The position numbers and the translations under genes are program-made. The notes below the pieces were generated by a model, which saw only the letters and a list, made by a program, of their open reading frames with translations, was not told the origin of the DNA and searched no databases. Positions 1-5,949 of a stretch of 6,548 nucleotides of DNA are shown here, piece by piece. The stretch is from Bacteroidota bacterium (GTDB lineage: Bacteria; Bacteroidota; Bacteroidia; Bacteroidales; UBA932): assembly GCA_017860395.1 (NCBI GenBank), contig JAGDMC010000153.1, positions 1 to 6,548 of the forward strand, read 5' to 3'. The first letter of the stretch is position 1; the number at the start of each line of letters is the position of its first letter.

Positions 1-158
1 TCAAAATCAATCTCGGGTTTAATTATATGAAGCAGCGACTTTTCTCCTGCTTCGGCTTTCGCCTCCGCAGAATTTAGCACATCATACGGGCGGGATGCAA
101 CATCATTTGCAATAGCCTTTGGTGGTCTGATTGCCGCAAAAGGTTTAACTTTTACCAT
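1..158 (-). CDS. DUF1015 family protein, N-terminal fragment (cut by window edge)
   Basis: The minus strand opens at ATG 158-156 and stays open to the window edge, giving 52 complete codons. The protein starts MVKVKPFAAIRPPK and continues through VASRPYDVLNSAEA to a KSLLHIIKPEIDF segment. The 'KPF.aiRP' start followed by 'v.spPYDVl...EA' and 'sllhiikPEid' is the recognisable beginning of DUF1015 proteins, usually about 400 residues. Molecular function is not established for this family; its repeated position after serC and serA in Bacteroidota suggests a link to serine metabolism, which is inference. It starts 24 bases after the serA stop, so it is probably the third gene of the ser operon. 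No Shine-Dalgarno is visible in the AT-rich gap, which is normal for this phylum. Family assignment rests on the N-terminus only. Confidence 0.82.
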   Translation of the reverse strand, partial: MVKVKPFAAIRPPKAIANDVASRPYDVLNSAEAKAEAGEKSLLHIIKPEIDF

Positions 159-182
159 TTTAAATATCGATATAATGAATTA

Positions 183-1103
183 CTATTTATTTACCTGAAA
201 AGTCTTGTCTCCGGAGGTAAAAAATTTAACTATCTGATTAGCTGAAGCAAGCCCTGCATTTACATTTGCCTCTGCGGTTTCTGCACCCATCTTTTTAGGG
301 GATGCAAACACGCGATTTGCAAATTTTTCGTTAAGAATTTGCTGATTATCTGCGGCAATGTCTGTAATGTATTTAATGTCGGTTCTTTCTTCCATTGCCT
401 TTATGAGCTCATCTTCATTTATGACCTCTTTGCGGGCGGTGTTTACAAGACATCCGCCTTTTGGCAGTTTTGTTACCAGATCATAGCCCACCGACTTTTT
501 AGTCTCGGCAGTTGCAGGAATATGCAGTGAAAGGAAATGGGATTTTCTGTATAACTCTTCGATTGAGTCAACAGGGGTAACGCCATCTTTTATAATTGCC
601 TCTTTGCTGACAAACGGGTCGAATGCAAGAACATCCATGTCAAAACCTTTTGCAAGTTTTGCAACAAGCCTGCCAACGTTTCCATACGCATGAATACCTA
701 TTGTCTTGCCTTTTAATTCGCTTCCGGTTCCCGGAGCAAAGCAGTTCCTTGAAGCATAAATCATCATCCCTATAGCCAGTTCTGCAACAGCATTGGAGTT
801 CTGACCGGGAGTGTTCATTGCAACAATACCTTTTTCGGAACATGCGGCAAGATCAAGATTGTCATATCCGGCTCCGGCACGCACAACAATTTTAAGATTT
901 TTGGCAGCATTCACAACCTCTTTAGAAACCTTGTCCGAACGCACAATAAGAGCATCTGCATCAGCAACGGCTGCATAGAGTTCGTCAACGGAAGTGTATT
1001 TTTCGAGAAGTGCCAGTTTGTGGCCCGCACCCTCTACAATATTTCTTATGCCGTCAACTGCAGCTTTGGCAAATGGTTTTTCTGTAGCTACTAATACTTT
1101 CAT
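183..1103 (-). CDS. serA: D-3-phosphoglycerate dehydrogenase, short form without ACT domain
   Basis: This is a cytosolic NAD(P)-dependent enzyme that oxidises 3-phosphoglycerate to 3-phosphohydroxypyruvate, the first step of the phosphorylated serine pathway. The 306 residues show the D-2-hydroxyacid dehydrogenase layout: split substrate-binding domain with RAGAGYDNLD at 75-84, nucleotide-binding domain with AYGNVG at 139-144 (first glycine of GxGxxG replaced by alanine) and Asp162 at the end of the next strand, and Arg224 in NTARKE. The usual 'DVFExEP' and 'TPHxGAxT' blocks are replaced by TDIAADNQ and ASPKKMGAETAEAN, so the catalytic histidine position holds Lys270 or Lys271. This matches my recollection of the Bacteroides and Entamoeba histolytica enzymes, where lysine takes that role. 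There is no C-terminal ACT domain, so serine feedback by that route is not expected. It lies 28 bases after serC. Confidence 0.95.
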   Translation of the reverse strand: MKVLVATEKPFAKAAVDGIRNIVEGAGHKLALLEKYTSVDELYAAVADADALIVRSDKVSKEVVNAAKNLKIVVRAGAGYDNLDLAACSEKGIVAMNTPGQNSNAVAELAIGMMIYASRNCFAPGTGSELKGKTIGIHAYGNVGRLVAKLAKGFDMDVLAFDPFVSKEAIIKDGVTPVDSIEELYRKSHFLSLHIPATAETKKSVGYDLVTKLPKGGCLVNTARKEVINEDELIKAMEERTDIKYITDIAADNQQILNEKFANRVFASPKKMGAETAEANVNAGLASANQIVKFFTSGDKTFQVNK

Positions 1104-1131
1104 CTTGACAAATTATTTAGTTTACCAGTAC

Positions 1132-2205
1132 CTATCCGTTAATTTTTTCAAATTCCTGCATGCATGATATAAGAGCTTTTATGCTCTCAACAGGACATGC
1201 ATTGTAAGTTGATGCGCGGAAACCGCCAACAGAACGGTGTCCTTTAATTCCAACCATTCCTCTCTCTTTTGCAAAAGTCATGAATGCCTCTTCCTTGTCT
1301 TTGTATTTTTCCGCCATAACGAAGCAGATATTCATAATTGAACGGTCTTCAACTGCTGCTGTGCCTTCAAACATTTTATTCCTGTCAATTTCGTTATAAA
1401 GTAGTGCGGCTTTGTCAAGGTTCAATTTGTGCATGGATTTTAGTCCGCCAACGCTCTTTATCCATTTAAGAGTTTCGTTCATTACGAAGATTGAGAAAAC
1501 AGGAGGAGTGTTAAACATTGATTCTTCCTGAATGTGAGTTCTGTAGTCCAGCATTGAAGGAAGGTAACGGGTAACTTTTCCGAGGATGTCTTCACGAACA
1601 ATAACAAAAGTAACACCGGCAGGGCCTACGTTTTTCTGTGCACCGCCATAAATGAGGGCATATTTGCTCACATCAACCGGGCGGCTCATAATGTCCGAAG
1701 ACATATCTGCAACCAGGTTAACAGGAGAGTCCATGTCAGTTTTTATCTCTGTTCCGTATATTGTATTGTTTGTTGTGATATGGAAGTAATCCAGGTCTTT
1801 GGGAATTTCATAACCCTTAGGTATGTAGCTGAAGTTTTTGTCGGCAGATGAAGCAACGGCAAAAGCATTTCCAATACCTTTAGCCTCCTTTAATGCCTTT
1901 TTTGCCCATACTCCTGTTTCCAGATAACCCGCTTTGTTTTCAAGAAGGTTCATGGCAACATATAAAAATTGCATACTTGCACCTCCACCGAGGAACAAAA
2001 CATGATAACCGTCCGGTATGTTAAGGATTTCTTTCCATAAAGCGCGACACTCATTCATTACCGATTCCCACTCTTTTGACCGGTGAGATACTTCTATAAC
2101 AGACATGCCTGAACCTTTAAAGTCGGTTAGAGCATCAATAGCAGCCTGAACGGCCTGTCTTGGAAGGACACATGGTCCAGCATTAAAGTTATGAGCTACT
2201 TTCAT
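1132..2205 (-). CDS. serC: Phosphoserine aminotransferase
   Basis: This PLP enzyme transfers the amino group of glutamate to 3-phosphohydroxypyruvate, making phosphoserine (second step of serine synthesis); in many bacteria it also serves pyridoxine synthesis. The 357 residues match the usual length of about 360. Landmarks are [11 protein letters not shown] at 5-15, the substrate-phosphate pair His41-Arg42, GGGASMQF at 73-80, Trp100 expected to stack on the PLP ring, Asp167 in LVADMSSD, the Schiff-base Lys191 in [16 protein letters not shown] at 232-235, and [11 protein letters not shown] at 322-332. All key residues are present. It is the first gene of the ser operon, followed by serA 28 bases downstream. 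A Bacteroidota-type promoter lies about 36 bases before its start. No phosphoserine phosphatase (serB) gene is present in this window. Confidence 0.97.
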   Translation of the reverse strand: MKVAHNFNAGPCVLPRQAVQAAIDALTDFKGSGMSVIEVSHRSKEWESVMNECRALWKEILNIPDGYHVLFLGGGASMQFLYVAMNLLENKAGYLETGVWAKKALKEAKGIGNAFAVASSADKNFSYIPKGYEIPKDLDYFHITTNNTIYGTEIKTDMDSPVNLVADMSSDIMSRPVDVSKYALIYGGAQKNVGPAGVTFVIVREDILGKVTRYLPSMLDYRTHIQEESMFNTPPVFSIFVMNETLKWIKSVGGLKSMHKLNLDKAALLYNEIDRNKMFEGTAAVEDRSIMNICFVMAEKYKDKEEAFMTFAKERGMVGIKGHRSVGGFRASTYNACPVESIKALISCMQEFEKING

Positions 2206-2240
2206 AAAAATATAATTTTAAAATCTTTAAATTCTGACAT

Positions 2241-2271
2241 CAAAGATAATTCAAAAAATATTAAACCACAA
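2241..2271 (-). promoter_or_regulatory. Predicted Bacteroidota-type promoter for serC-serA-DUF1015
   Basis: On the minus strand, TATCTTTG (2248-2241) matches the -7 consensus TAnnTTTG exactly. A TTG (2271-2269, within GTTG) lies 20 bases upstream, at the place of the -33 element. The expected transcript start near 2235 would leave a leader of roughly 30 bases before the serC ATG at 2205. This supports serC being transcribed separately from pyrI, although readthrough from pyrI is possible because no convincing terminator is seen between them. Spacing and match are direct observations; activity is inferred. Confidence 0.6.
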
Positions 2272-2310
2272 CATATAATGGCCTATTATGTATTAATTGT
2301 TAGCATTTGA

Positions 2311-2775
2311 TTAAAATTTGCTAATAATTTTTAAGTTTTTTAGGTCAGTTATCTTTTCGCAATATCGGCATAAAAGTTTAACATCAGGAGAATCTGTAAT
2401 CGTTGTAAACCGTGTTAAAATATTCTGATGGTTAGTAACACATGCCGGATTCATGCATTTTGCAATTCCTTCTATTGACGCAGGAATTGATAGAACCCTT
2501 TTTTCGACAACTTCAAAGTCGTGAATGATATTAATTTTCGCCTGAGGAGCTATGAGTGCAATCCTGTTGATGTCATCGTCTTTGAAGAACTTGTCAGAAA
2601 TTTTGATAATTGCCTTTTTCCCCAGCAGCTTACTTTCCAGATTGGTCCCAAAAGTAATCTGGTTGCCGCTTCTGCTTAGTCCCAGGATATCTATAACTTT
2701 AAAAAGCTGGTCAGCAGGGATATGGTCTAATACTGTACCGTTCTTGATTGCGCTGACTTTTAGCTGTTTTTCCAT
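2311..2775 (-). CDS. pyrI: Aspartate carbamoyltransferase regulatory chain
   Basis: This is the regulatory subunit that joins catalytic PyrB trimers into the allosteric ATCase holoenzyme and binds effector nucleotides (CTP, UTP, ATP in the enteric enzyme). The 154 residues match the usual length of about 153. The N-terminal allosteric domain begins with VSAIKNGTVLDHIPA (7-21), the effector-site region, and ends before FEVVEKRVLSIP. The C-terminal zinc domain has Cys107, Cys112, Cys136 and Cys139, the same C-x4-C-x23-C-x2-C spacing as the E. coli protein, so zinc binding and contact with PyrB should be intact. It begins 23 bases after the pyrB stop, so the two are co-transcribed. A holoenzyme with feedback control by pyrimidine nucleotides is inferred from the pair. 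Confidence 0.96.
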   Translation of the reverse strand: MEKQLKVSAIKNGTVLDHIPADQLFKVIDILGLSRSGNQITFGTNLESKLLGKKAIIKISDKFFKDDDINRIALIAPQAKINIIHDFEVVEKRVLSIPASIEGIAKCMNPACVTNHQNILTRFTTITDSPDVKLLCRYCEKITDLKNLKIISKF

Positions 2776-2798
2776 TTTTTAAGATTTTTGATTATTTG

Positions 2799-3734
2799 CT
2801 ATAACTCATTTACTCCCAGTAGCATTGTGATTATTGCCATTCTGGTATATACTCCGTTTCCTGCCTGGTCAAAATAGTAGGCATGCTTGCTGTTGTCAAC
2901 ATCCTGAGAAATTTCATTAACTCTTGGCAGCGGGTGAAGAATTTTCATATTTGGCTTAGCGTTTTCCAGCATATCCTGCCTTAAGCTATAGACATTCTTC
3001 ACTCTTTCATATTCAATTGCATCTGTGAATCTCTCCTGCTGAACTCGGGTCATGTAAATGATGTCCGAATCGGAAATTCCTTCCTCAAGATTTGTTGTTT
3101 CGCGGAATGGAATATTTAGTTTATTCAGATACTCTTTATATTCATTTGGCATCTTTAACTCTTCGGGTGCAGTAAACAGAAATTCCGGGCTGAAGTGGGA
3201 CATGGCCTGAAGTAGGGAGTGTACCGTTCTTCCGTATTTAAGGTCACCAACCATATTAATTTTAAGATTGGTAAGTTTTCCCTGTGTCTTTAAAATCGAA
3301 TAGAGGTCAAGTAGGGTCTGTGTCGGGTGCTGATTTGCTCCATCACCGGCATTGATAACGGGTACAGAAGCAATTTCGGAGGCGTACCTTGCGCTCCCCT
3401 CAAGCGGGTGGCGCATTACAATTAAATCGGCATAATTAGAAACCATCTTGATTGTATCCTTAAGGGTTTCTCCTTTTGTTACACTGGTGTTTCCTGCATC
3501 GGAAAAACCGATAACTCTTGCCCCAAGTCTGTTTGCAGCAGTTTCAAAACTTAACCTGGTTCTGGTAGACGGCTCGAAGAAGATGCTTGCAATTACCTTG
3601 TCCCGGAATATCGGACGGGACGGGTTTTTTTCAAACTCTTCTGCCAGCGAGAGGGCTTTTAGTATCTCCTCCTTAGAAAAATCATGAATTGATATCAGAT
3701 GTTTTGGCATATGTTGAATATTAGTTTTCTTCAT
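2799..3734 (-). CDS. pyrB: Aspartate carbamoyltransferase catalytic chain
   Basis: This enzyme condenses carbamoyl phosphate with L-aspartate to give N-carbamoyl-aspartate, the committed step of pyrimidine synthesis in the cytosol. The 311 residues match the E. coli catalytic chain in length. The carbamoyl-phosphate site is complete: FFEPSTRTR (52-60), the loop [10 protein letters not shown] with Ser84 and Lys87, [10 protein letters not shown] (107-116), and [12 protein letters not shown] with His136. The aspartate side shows MTRVQQERF with Arg230 and Gln232, and HPLPRVNEI at 267-275. The start is set by a 4-base ATGA overlap with the preceding YigZ-family gene, which suggests translational coupling; a second methionine at residue 9 is a less likely start. 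pyrI follows 23 bases downstream. No leader peptide or attenuator is visible, as the gene is internal to its operon. Confidence 0.97.
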   Translation of the reverse strand: MKKTNIQHMPKHLISIHDFSKEEILKALSLAEEFEKNPSRPIFRDKVIASIFFEPSTRTRLSFETAANRLGARVIGFSDAGNTSVTKGETLKDTIKMVSNYADLIVMRHPLEGSARYASEIASVPVINAGDGANQHPTQTLLDLYSILKTQGKLTNLKINMVGDLKYGRTVHSLLQAMSHFSPEFLFTAPEELKMPNEYKEYLNKLNIPFRETTNLEEGISDSDIIYMTRVQQERFTDAIEYERVKNVYSLRQDMLENAKPNMKILHPLPRVNEISQDVDNSKHAYYFDQAGNGVYTRMAIITMLLGVNEL

Positions 3735-4342
3735 TTTATTATAGAAACCCCCTCAATTTCCATTAATGCGGAGGTAAATACAGCAAGGTTTTTAAGCCGT
3801 ACCCTTGCTTTGATGGTGCATATATTGTCGAAATTCTGTTCCAGGATATCAGGTGAAAAATCCTTAATCAGTTTCATTATTTGATTCATCTGAAAATACC
3901 CGAAGCTAAAATCAACTGTCTCTCCTGCAATTTTTTCAATAATTTCCGCATTTATAATTGCATCGGCGGCAGCACTCCGATAGGCCCGGATGAGACCCGG
4001 AATACCAAGTTTTGTGCCTCCGAAATATCGGACAACTATTATCAATACATCACTTAGCTCATATGAAAGCAGTTGCCCGTATATTGGTTTCCCTGCCGAA
4101 GAAGATGGCTCGCCATCGTCATTTGCCCTCCATAAATCACCGGAGAGCCCCAGTCTATATGCAAAGCAGTGATGTCTTGCATCAAAATGACTTTTTTTTA
4201 TGTTTTGAACCAGTTCTTTTGTTTCCTCCTCGAAAGATACCGGGTATGCAAAAGAGAGGAATTTACTGCCAAGCTCTTTATAGATGCCCGTAGATGGTTT
4301 TAGTATTGATTTATAGGAGTCTGAGGAGTTTATTTCGCTCAT
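3731..4342 (-). CDS. yigZ: YigZ/IMPACT (UPF0029) family protein
   Basis: The 203 residues match E. coli YigZ (about 204) in length and architecture. The N-terminal UPF0029/Impact domain holds the family block [13 protein letters not shown] (52-64), the [14 protein letters not shown] segment (74-87), then [18 protein letters not shown] (104-121). The C-terminal part, about 135-203, fits the DUF1949 ferredoxin-like domain. Eukaryotic IMPACT binds GCN1 and dampens GCN2 signalling; the bacterial role is not settled, so no specific activity is claimed. The gene leads the cluster and its TGA overlaps the pyrB ATG by 4 bases, so its translation probably sets that of pyrB. It starts about 20 bases from a predicted -7 element. 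The family call is firm; a link to pyrimidine metabolism is only positional. Confidence 0.93.
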   Translation of the reverse strand: MSEINSSDSYKSILKPSTGIYKELGSKFLSFAYPVSFEEETKELVQNIKKSHFDARHHCFAYRLGLSGDLWRANDDGEPSSSAGKPIYGQLLSYELSDVLIIVVRYFGGTKLGIPGLIRAYRSAAADAIINAEIIEKIAGETVDFSFGYFQMNQIMKLIKDFSPDILEQNFDNICTIKARVRLKNLAVFTSALMEIEGVSIIK

Positions 4343-4358
4343 ACCACAAGTGGATGAT

Positions 4359-4391
4359 TTTGGTAAAATTAGCCCCTTTTTGCTAATTTTG
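4359..4391 (+). promoter_or_regulatory. Predicted promoter for the acyl-CoA reductase / PRiA4_ORF3 / miaA operon
   Basis: TTTG (4359-4362) is followed after 21 bases by TAATTTTG (4384-4391), an exact match to the Bacteroidota pair TTTG / TAnnTTTG. It is the best-matching promoter in the window. The expected start of transcription falls a few bases after 4391, at or next to the ATG at 4396. The mRNA would therefore have little or no leader if that ATG is used, or about 65 bases of leader if the ATG at 4464 is used. Confidence 0.6.
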
Positions 4392-4395
4392 CAAA
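4364..4395 (-). promoter_or_regulatory. Predicted promoter for yigZ-pyrB-pyrI
   Basis: Reading the minus strand, TTTG (4395-4392) is followed after 20 bases by TAATTTTA (4371-4364). The second element matches TAnnTTTG at all fixed positions except the last base. Transcription would start near 4358, giving a leader of only about 15 bases before the ATG at 4342, too short for a riboswitch or attenuator. It overlaps the promoter on the opposite strand almost base for base. Confidence 0.5.
4365..4390. repeat. Perfect inverted repeat inside the divergent promoter region
   Basis: Arms AAAATTAGC (4365-4373) and GCTAATTTT (4382-4390) are exact reverse complements around an 8-base centre, CCCTTTTT. 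The symmetry continues outward with TTTTG (4358-4362) and CAAAA (4392-4396), offset by one base. The arms contain the -7 elements of both divergent promoters. It may simply reflect promoter symmetry, or serve as an operator for a dimeric regulator; the sequence cannot tell these apart. Confidence 0.7.
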
Positions 4396-4458
4396 ATGTA
4401 TTACGAACATTTTATAAAAGATCTCTCCAGGCTTGGAAATGAGTTGGAAATGAGATAG
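4396..4458 (+). other. Displaced N-terminal exon-like fragment of the acyl-CoA reductase (20-codon ORF)
   Basis: ATG 4396 opens a 20-codon frame ending at TAG 4456-4458. Its product begins MYYEHFIKDLSRLGNE, which resembles the 'I.AF..LG..I' helix that starts LuxC-family acyl-CoA reductases in Bacteroidota (from memory of the family). It is the only start codon in this frame after an in-frame TAA at 4384. The 11-base duplication at 4433-4454 separates it from the rest of the gene. If it is translated as it stands, termination lies 5 bases before ATG 4464, so re-initiation there is possible. It is read here as the broken-off beginning of the downstream gene rather than an independent peptide gene. 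Confidence 0.6.
4433..4454 (+). repeat. Perfect 11-base tandem duplication at the 5' end of the acyl-CoA reductase gene
   Basis: TTGGAAATGAG occurs twice with no gap, at 4433-4443 and 4444-4454. Eleven is not a multiple of three, so the second copy shifts the frame. With one copy deleted, codon GAG (4441-4443) is followed directly by ATA (4455-4457), and one open frame runs from ATG 4396 to the stop at 5459. Confidence 0.95.
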
Positions 4459-4463
4459 ATTCA

Positions 4464-5459
4464 ATGCTTTCGGATTTGTCTCCGGTGGACTCATTATCGG
4501 GAACGATTGAACAATCGTTTGCGTTAAACCCTCTATTTACTGCAGAAATGCAAAAGCAGTCCATACATGCCATCATTGAGATGTTTCTTGACAGAAAATA
4601 TCTGGAGGAGTGGGTCAGCCCCTTCAGAGACTCTGTAACAGAGAGAGATAATATTGCCGGAATCATTATGGCCGGGAACATACCTCTTGTAGGGTTTCAT
4701 GATATGCTTGCCGGGCTGGCGGCAGGATACAGGCTTGAAATTAAACTCTCAAATAAGGACAAACTACTTCTGCCCTTTTTTTTCAATCACTTGTGCAAAA
4801 TAGATAAATTCTGGGAGGGAAGGGTACAGTTTGTAAGTGAAATATCAGAAGACATCGATGTTCTTATTGCAACAGGCTCAGATGAAGCTATAAATGCAAT
4901 AGGAGGGCGGTATGGAAAAATTCCGAAACTGCTTAGAGGTACGAGGTCGGGCATAGCTCTTCTGAATGGAAGCGAAAACAAACATGATCTGAATTTACTG
5001 GCAGATGATATATTTCTCTATTTTGGTCTTGGATGCAGAAGCGTAAGTACGCTTTTGGTCCCGGAACAATACTCCTTCAAGCTTTTTCTGGAAGCCTCGG
5101 AACGTTACGCAGGAATGGGTAGTAATCCCGATTTTAATGCTGCATACAAATACAACAGAGCTTTATTAAAGATGAGGAGAGAGAATTTTATCGATGGGAA
5201 TTTCTTTCTTCTCCGTGAGGGGAATGAGCTTCCGCCGCCGTTATCAATTGTTAATTTCGTTTACTATTCCACTCCCGAAAAAGCAGATTATTTTTTTGAA
5301 AAAAACGACGGAAATATTCAGGTAAAACTCTGTATTGGAGAAAAATCGGGTTTTAAATCTTTTGGAAAAGGACAGTTTCCTTCGCTTACAGACTATGCCG
5401 ATAACATAAATACTGTGGAATTTCTTTTGAAAAATTGCTATATTCGCATAAAGAATTGA
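4464..5459 (+). CDS. LuxC-family acyl-CoA reductase, 5' end apparently frameshifted
   Basis: The family (PF05893, aldehyde-dehydrogenase-like) reduces acyl-CoA or acyl-protein thioesters to aldehydes with NAD(P)H through a cysteine thioester. The 331-residue frame shows LNPLFTAEMQ (21-30), IIMAGNIPLVGFHD (67-80), the nucleotide-binding region IATGSDEAINAI (135-146), the catalytic Cys191 in YFGLGCRSVSTLLVP, and FGKGQFPSLTDYAD near the C-terminus (300-313). ATG 4464 is the first start in this frame after a TGA at 4440. An N-terminal helix expected for the family is encoded instead by the out-of-frame piece at 4396-4443; joined without the 11-base duplication the protein would be 350 residues. 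The core is otherwise complete, so it may be a slightly truncated active protein, a switchable allele or an inactivated gene. No luxD or luxE partner is nearby; the natural substrate is unknown. Confidence 0.88.
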   Translation: MLSDLSPVDSLSGTIEQSFALNPLFTAEMQKQSIHAIIEMFLDRKYLEEWVSPFRDSVTERDNIAGIIMAGNIPLVGFHDMLAGLAAGYRLEIKLSNKDKLLLPFFFNHLCKIDKFWEGRVQFVSEISEDIDVLIATGSDEAINAIGGRYGKIPKLLRGTRSGIALLNGSENKHDLNLLADDIFLYFGLGCRSVSTLLVPEQYSFKLFLEASERYAGMGSNPDFNAAYKYNRALLKMRRENFIDGNFFLLREGNELPPPLSIVNFVYYSTPEKADYFFEKNDGNIQVKLCIGEKSGFKSFGKGQFPSLTDYADNINTVEFLLKNCYIRIKN

Positions 5460-5463
5460 AAAT

Positions 5464-5949
5464 ATGGTATACAGATTCAAAGCCACAATTGACGGTAACA
5501 AGATTTTTATGAGAGAATATGAAGTAAAGGGAGAAACTTCCTTATACTCGTTTCATAGATTTCTTCAAAACGATTTAGGCTTTGCCCCGGACCAGATAGT
5601 TCTTTTCAGAGGCCTCTCAAAAGACAACAAAGTAAAATCGGAATACGGCCTCTTTGATATGGGAGACGGTCCAATGGACAAAGTTTCAGTTGAAAATGCA
5701 GTAAAGAAAGGAGAAATCACTCTCAGCTATGTTTATGAAACATTCAAAGAGAGGTCTATCCGGCTCGAATTTCTGGCGACTGAAGAGTCTCTGGCAAGAA
5801 GATCTTATCCAAGGCTTGTTGCGGAAAGAGGCAGAAATCCCGATCAGTTTTCGGATAACTATGACGATTTTGACCCTCTGATTCCCGCAACCGAATCGGA
5901 TGTGCTTTTTGACAGTGATGAGCTGCCAGAAGGAGAAGAATTGGCCTGA
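5464..5949 (+). CDS. PRiA4_ORF3 / IS1096 TnpR-like family protein
   Basis: The 161 residues begin MVYRFKATIDG and include SLYSFHRFLQNDLGFAPDQIVLFRG (26-50), ITLSYVYETFKERSIRLEF (85-103) and YPRLVAERGRNPDQ (115-128), the order of conserved blocks seen in the plasmid pRiA4b ORF-3 family. The family is often labelled 'IS1096 passenger TnpR', but nothing here looks like a transposon: no transposase, resolvase motif or terminal repeats. The C-terminal 30 residues are strongly acidic. There is no signal peptide or membrane segment, so it is probably cytosolic. It starts 4 bases after the acyl-CoA reductase stop, and its TGA shares one base with the miaA ATG. A small gene of this family next to miaA is, to my recollection, common in Bacteroidota. 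Its function is unknown. Confidence 0.8.
   Translation: MVYRFKATIDGNKIFMREYEVKGETSLYSFHRFLQNDLGFAPDQIVLFRGLSKDNKVKSEYGLFDMGDGPMDKVSVENAVKKGEITLSYVYETFKERSIRLEFLATEESLARRSYPRLVAERGRNPDQFSDNYDDFDPLIPATESDVLFDSDELPEGEELA

Noticed and set aside
2271..2291. Imperfect inverted repeat in the pyrI-serC gap, considered as a terminator for the pyr operon or an operator at the serC promoter.
   Set aside because: The arms pair only in short AT-rich pieces with bulges around GGCC, and on the minus strand no run of T follows directly. It partly overlaps the -33 region, but the symmetry is too weak to call.
4365..4390. The perfect inverted repeat considered as a transcription terminator hairpin.
   Set aside because: It lies between two divergent genes upstream of both starts, where no transcript needs to end, and its arms are the promoter -7 elements.
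4343..4395. A pyrimidine-responsive leader (attenuator or riboswitch) ahead of the pyr genes.
   Set aside because: The predicted leader is only about 15 bases, and no leader peptide or PyrR-like anti-terminator stem is visible.
4396..4464. Programmed ribosomal frameshifting joining the 4396 frame to the main frame.
   Set aside because: No slippery heptamer of the XXXYYYZ kind lies before the TAG at 4456, and the exact 11-base duplication explains the shift more simply.
4412..4681. Open minus-strand frame opposite the acyl-CoA reductase, and similar antisense or overlapping frames elsewhere (for example 339-530, 2552-2782, 4012-4293, 5686-5985).
   Set aside because: They lie inside well-supported genes, their translations match no family I recognise, and they have no promoters or operon context.
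5464..5949. A transposon passenger or resolvase, as the family label suggests.
   Set aside because: There is no serine or tyrosine recombinase motif, no flanking inverted repeats or target duplications, and the gene is embedded in a compact operon.
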